This document shows, piece by piece, positions 61,258-64,000 of a stretch of 64,000 nucleotides of DNA. The stretch covers positions 682,001 through 746,000 of the forward strand of contig NZ_JBHTJH010000004.1 in the NCBI RefSeq assembly GCF_042675645.1. Direction: 5' to 3'. Origin of the DNA: Sungkyunkwania multivorans (lineage in GTDB: Bacteria > Bacteroidota > Bacteroidia > Flavobacteriales > Flavobacteriaceae). The position numbers and the translations under genes are program-made. The notes below the pieces were generated by a model. The model ran no database searches and was not told where the DNA came from. It saw only the letters and a program-made list of their open reading frames with translations. Position 1 is the first letter of the stretch; every line of letters begins with the position of its first letter.

Positions 61258-62562
61258 TTACTGATTTACCGCCTTTTTATACACTTCTAGACAGCGCTCT
61301 CTGGCCATTTTGTGATCGACCATTGGCTGTGGATAGGTGAGCTCTTGAAAGTCGGGCACCCATTGGTTAATATATTCCAATTGTTTGTCGAATTTTTGTA
61401 TTTGTGAAGTAGGATTGAAGATCCTAAAATAAGGAGCCGCATCCACACCACTTCCAGCCACCCACTGCCAGTTTCCAACGTTGCTGGCCATCTCATAATC
61501 CAACAACTTTTCGGCAAAATAGGCCTCTCCCCAGCGCCAATCGATCAATAGGTGCTTGCAAAGAAAACTTCCTACGAGCATGCGCACACGGTTGTGCATG
61601 AAGCCGGTTTGATTAAGTTGGCGCATCCCAGCATCGACCAAGGGGAAACCGGTGTTTCCTTCACACCAGCGTTTAAATTCATCTTCGTCGTTACGCCATT
61701 CGATACGGTCGTACTTAGTTTTGAACGATTGGTCCTTGGTCTGTGGAAAATGCCATAGGATCTGCATGAAGAACTCTCGCCATATCAACTCTTTGAGAAA
61801 GGTTATGTTTTCTTCCTTTCTTGCCTTGTCAACCATCTTTCTAATGCTGACGGTTCCAAACCGTAGATGCGGTCCTAGTCTCGAGGTCTGGTCCTTCGCG
61901 GGAAAATTTCTGGTCGCCTCATACTCTTGAATCAATGTTGGGGTCACTTCGCAAGCAGGCACTTTGATCGAAGACGCCGTAAAACCAATGTCGGTAAGGG
62001 ACAAGAATGGAAGTTCGCTTTGTTGCAGAAGATTGTTTAAATGCTTTTCTGATGGATAAAATTCTAAATCTTCCTTTTCAAATGCGGATAACCATTTCCG
62101 CGAATAAGGGGTATATACAACATAAGGTTTGCCATCATCCTTTACAATTTCATCCTTTTCAAAGATCACTTGGTCTTTAAAAGTTTCAAAAGCCACCTCA
62201 TGTTGTGCTAGAAGAGTGGAAATTTGATGGTCTCGTTCTAAGGCATAGGGTTCATAATCACGATTGGTGATCACTTTTTCAATGCGGAACGCTTCCAGAA
62301 GTTTTTGGAATACTTCAATGGGTTTTCCATGATATATTGCAATCCCGCTTCCTTTTTCTTTGAAAGAAGATTGCATTTTGGATAGCTCATCATGGATAAA
62401 ATTTACACGAGCATCATCTCTAGGAAGTTCTTCCAAGATATCTGAATCGAATATGAATATTGGTAGGACTTGTCGACCATCCGTGAGCGCCTTATAGAAA
62501 CCTCGATTATCTGCTATCCGTAGGTCTCTTCTAAACCAGAATACAGTCAATGCTTCGGACAT
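61258..62562 (-). CDS. phrB: Class I CPD photolyase (deoxyribodipyrimidine photolyase)
   Basis: The enzyme repairs cyclobutane pyrimidine dimers with light. The 434-residue protein (from the ATG at 62562) starts ALTVFWFRRDLRIADNRGF. It has the FAD-domain motifs TSRLGPHLRFGTVSIRKM, LIWREFFMQILWHFP, GFMHNRVRMLVGSFL and LLDYEMASNVGNWQWVAGSG, which include the N5-facing Asn and the conserved Trp residues. A GTG at 62568 is an alternative start that would form a GTGA overlap with the SDR stop. It is the last gene of the SRPBCC-SDR-phrB operon. Confidence 0.95.
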   Translation of the reverse strand: MSEALTVFWFRRDLRIADNRGFYKALTDGRQVLPIFIFDSDILEELPRDDARVNFIHDELSKMQSSFKEKGSGIAIYHGKPIEVFQKLLEAFRIEKVITNRDYEPYALERDHQISTLLAQHEVAFETFKDQVIFEKDEIVKDDGKPYVVYTPYSRKWLSAFEKEDLEFYPSEKHLNNLLQQSELPFLSLTDIGFTASSIKVPACEVTPTLIQEYEATRNFPAKDQTSRLGPHLRFGTVSIRKMVDKARKEENITFLKELIWREFFMQILWHFPQTKDQSFKTKYDRIEWRNDEDEFKRWCEGNTGFPLVDAGMRQLNQTGFMHNRVRMLVGSFLCKHLLIDWRWGEAYFAEKLLDYEMASNVGNWQWVAGSGVDAAPYFRIFNPTSQIQKFDKQLEYINQWVPDFQELTYPQPMVDHKMARERCLEVYKKAVNQ

Positions 62563-62564
62563 GA

Positions 62565-63257
62565 TCACGTAAGGTTCAAGGTAGATATTCCTCCATCAAC
62601 ACCAATCACCTGCCCCGTGATCCAAGAGGCATCATCGCTGAGTAGATAGGTAGCGGCCTTTGCTATATCTTCTGGTTTCCCCACTCGCTTAAGCGGATGG
62701 CGTTCATTCATTTTCTCACGCTTATTATCATTGTTGAGCAAGCGTTTTGCTAAAGGCGTGTCTACCAGTGAAGGCGCGATGACATTCACCCTTACCTTCG
62801 GCGCATATTCTGCCGCCAAAGAACGCGCAAAACCTTCTATGGCACCCTTGGAAGCTGCCACACTGGTATGGAAAGGCATACCACTTTGCACCGCGACCGT
62901 GCTAAAAAGCACCACACTGCTCTGTTGTGCCATTTTGGGCATGACCGCCTTTAGAGAGCGTACCATCCCTAAAAAATTGATGTCAAAATCTTCTTGAAAA
63001 GCCTCCAGGTCTAACATCTTGAACGGCTTTAAATTGATGCTTCCCGGGCAATAGACGAAACCGTGAATTTCGTCTGGCAATTTAGTGGAATCGAACGAAT
63101 CCCGAGAAGCATCGAATTCTATATATGTGAGATTTGGGCTTTCTCTGCCATCAAATGTTCTGGAGGCTGTAAAAATATGATAGTCGTTTCCTAGTTCATT
63201 AATTATTGCACTACCGATACCGTAAGAGCCACCGATGATAAGGATGTTTTTCTTCAT
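62565..63257 (-). CDS. SDR-family oxidoreductase
   Basis: The 230-residue classical SDR has the cofactor loop GGSYGIGSAI, a CPGS motif in the usual NNAG place (YCPGSI), and the catalytic Ser-Tyr-Lys region reading FSTVAVQSG...HTSVAASKGA. The position that is normally Tyr (YxxxK) is Ser (SVAASK). This could mean reduced or altered dehydrogenase activity. It lies between the SRPBCC and photolyase genes in one operon. Its substrate is unknown. Confidence 0.88.
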   Translation of the reverse strand: MKKNILIIGGSYGIGSAIINELGNDYHIFTASRTFDGRESPNLTYIEFDASRDSFDSTKLPDEIHGFVYCPGSINLKPFKMLDLEAFQEDFDINFLGMVRSLKAVMPKMAQQSSVVLFSTVAVQSGMPFHTSVAASKGAIEGFARSLAAEYAPKVRVNVIAPSLVDTPLAKRLLNNDNKREKMNERHPLKRVGKPEDIAKAATYLLSDDASWITGQVIGVDGGISTLNLT

Positions 63258-63265
63258 TCTATTAA

Positions 63266-63760
63266 TTAAATTGATTTCATTTTTATGACCTTACTTTGGT
63301 CTCCATATTTACCAAAGAGCTCAATTAAGCGCTGCTCTCGAAATTCGAAAATCTCTTTCAGTTTCTTTCGTACGACCAGCGAATGCATCAGCTGTCCTAA
63401 AATTCCAAATGGTAGTTTGTAGTCAACAATATCTTCCATTTCCACGCCGCCGTCGATCTCCTTTAAAAAATGCTTGTGATGCCATAAGGCATATGGACCA
63501 AATCGCTGCTCGTCAACAAAATATTGCTTGTCTGCAACATGCGTAATTTCAGTAACCCATTTCATTCTAATCCCAGGGAAAGGAGAAACTAGATATTGAA
63601 TGATCTGTCCTGGAAACATTGGTCTTTCTACGCCCGACAAGATCTCAAATCCCATGTCTGGAGTGATCTTGGCCAAATTCTTTGGGCTGGAAAGGAATTC
63701 CCAAGCCTCTTCTAGGGTGATCGGTAATTGTTGTTTGGTATGTAGTTGATAGAGTTTCAT
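63266..63760 (-). CDS. SRPBCC-family protein
   Basis: The 164-residue protein has the START/Bet v1-like pattern: LPITLEEAWEFLSSPKNLAK, ITPDMGFEIL and EMEDIVDYKLPFGILGQLMH. Members bind hydrophobic ligands. In several bacterial light-response clusters an SRPBCC gene precedes an SDR and photolyase (from memory), as here. It is the first gene of the operon; the inverted repeat TTTGTTTAA-N16-TTAAACAAA sits directly upstream. Confidence 0.88.
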   Translation of the reverse strand: MKLYQLHTKQQLPITLEEAWEFLSSPKNLAKITPDMGFEILSGVERPMFPGQIIQYLVSPFPGIRMKWVTEITHVADKQYFVDEQRFGPYALWHHKHFLKEIDGGVEMEDIVDYKLPFGILGQLMHSLVVRKKLKEIFEFREQRLIELFGKYGDQSKVIKMKSI

Positions 63761-63773
63761 TCTAACTTTTTAC

Positions 63774-63781
63774 CAAAGCTA
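63774..63781 (-). promoter_or_regulatory. Candidate -7 box of the SRPBCC-SDR-phrB operon
   Basis: On the minus strand TAGCTTTG matches TAnnTTTG exactly but would leave only a 7-nt leader. TAATTGTA at 63787-63780 lies at the same distance as the TetR operon box and is the alternative. Confidence 0.35.
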
Positions 63782-63790
63782 CAATTATTA

Positions 63791-63824
63791 TTTGTTTAAT
63801 TAAAAAAATAAATAGTTAAACAAA
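63791..63824. promoter_or_regulatory. Shared operator candidate, SRPBCC-phrB copy
   Basis: TTTGTTTAA (63791-63799), 16 nt, TTAAACAAA (63816-63824) is a 9+9 perfect inverted repeat. Its core TGTTTA-N18-TAAACA (63793-63822) has the same spacing and the same 33-nt distance to the start codon as at 60510-60539. Confidence 0.7.
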
Positions 63825-63831
63825 ATATAAT

Positions 63832-64000
63832 TTATGGGAGGACGGAATTCTTTATGCTGGTAGCATTCAACTCTGTGACTCCGGAGAGCTTTTTAAGGCT
63901 TTCTTTGGCCTCTTCGATCGAAGAATCGAACATTTCGATCACGTCCTCGTCAAAATTTTCGATATGCTCTGCTTCCAATCTCATGATATGCAGTTGATTC
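63832..64000 (-). CDS. C-terminal end of an unidentified protein (partial)
   Basis: The frame is open from the window's right edge to the stop at 63832-63834. The last 55 residues read NQLHIMRLEAEHIENFDEDV, then IEMFDSSIEEAKESLKKLSG and a short tail ending KNSVLP. The segment is helical and acidic, without a motif I recognise. It ends 72 nt upstream of the SRPBCC gene on the same strand. By position it could encode the regulator of the light operons, but nothing in this fragment proves that. An internal ATG at 63985 could also start a 50-residue protein. Confidence 0.6.
   Translation of the reverse strand, partial: NQLHIMRLEAEHIENFDEDVIEMFDSSIEEAKESLKKLSGVTELNATSIKNSVLP

Noticed and set aside
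61136..61264. A possible 42-residue protein (starting MESLDIKKIKSITSSYG) between the SnoaL gene and phrB
   Set aside because: It has no recognisable family, promoter or terminator and overlaps the photolyase stop. The evidence is too thin to call it, although it cannot be excluded.
1..64000. CRISPR arrays, tRNA or rRNA genes, prophage or transposase genes
   Set aside because: I looked for regularly spaced repeats, cloverleaf-like sequences and integrase or transposase motifs and found none that I could support.

Overview
The window looks like a piece of a Bacteroidota chromosome, most likely a marine flavobacterium. Evidence for this: type IX secretion sorting tails, Bacteroidota-type promoters (TTG, 18-21 nt, TAnnTTTG), an OMP_b-brl_3 TonB receptor, very few Shine-Dalgarno sequences, a YtxJ (bacillithiol system) protein, and several small families I know only from flavobacteria. 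It is AT-rich and densely coded. I saw no tRNA, rRNA, CRISPR array, prophage or insertion sequence.

Layout. 1-4.3 kb: glyoxylate shunt (malate synthase, isocitrate lyase) divergent from a RamB/ScfR-type regulator cut by the window edge. 4.4-11.6 kb: a TPR hybrid histidine kinase, a MarR-GNAT fusion, and two histidine-degradation genes (hutG, hutI). 11.7-14.8 kb: amino-acid racemase, fumarase C and small membrane or secreted proteins. 15-21 kb: two tandem secreted polysaccharide-lyase-like proteins and a TonB receptor. 21.1-31 kb: housekeeping, including prfB with an intact +1 frameshift site, a met-zincin protease, threonine aldolase, an OmpA protein and a prolyl oligopeptidase. 30.9-34.3 kb: a PLP beta-synthase, an SDR reductase and a serine-palmitoyltransferase-like enzyme, which together match the three-step capnine (sulfonolipid) pathway. 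34.4-41.2 kb: duplicated lipoproteins, a repeat-flanked DUF559 gene, ClpB and palindromic repeats. 41.2-51.9 kb: YtxJ, a DoxX/lipoprotein operon with a double-palindrome operator candidate, an AraC regulator, a BvgS-like kinase and assorted secreted enzymes.

52.3-63.8 kb is a light-response and DNA-photorepair island. One overlapping operon runs from a Lacal_2735 protein through a DUF2256 zinc protein, DASH cryptochrome, iron-sulphur (6-4) photolyase, a divergent cryptochrome, DUF2805 and DUF2452. Next to it are TetR-AarF kinase-flavin reductase and SRPBCC-SDR-CPD photolyase operons. The last two promoters share an inverted repeat, TGTTTA-N18-TAAACA, placed exactly 33 nt upstream of each start codon. 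This suggests one regulator controls both. I regard this shared operator, together with the divergent cryptochrome and the tiny DUF2256 and Lacal_2735 genes, as the most interesting material in the window.
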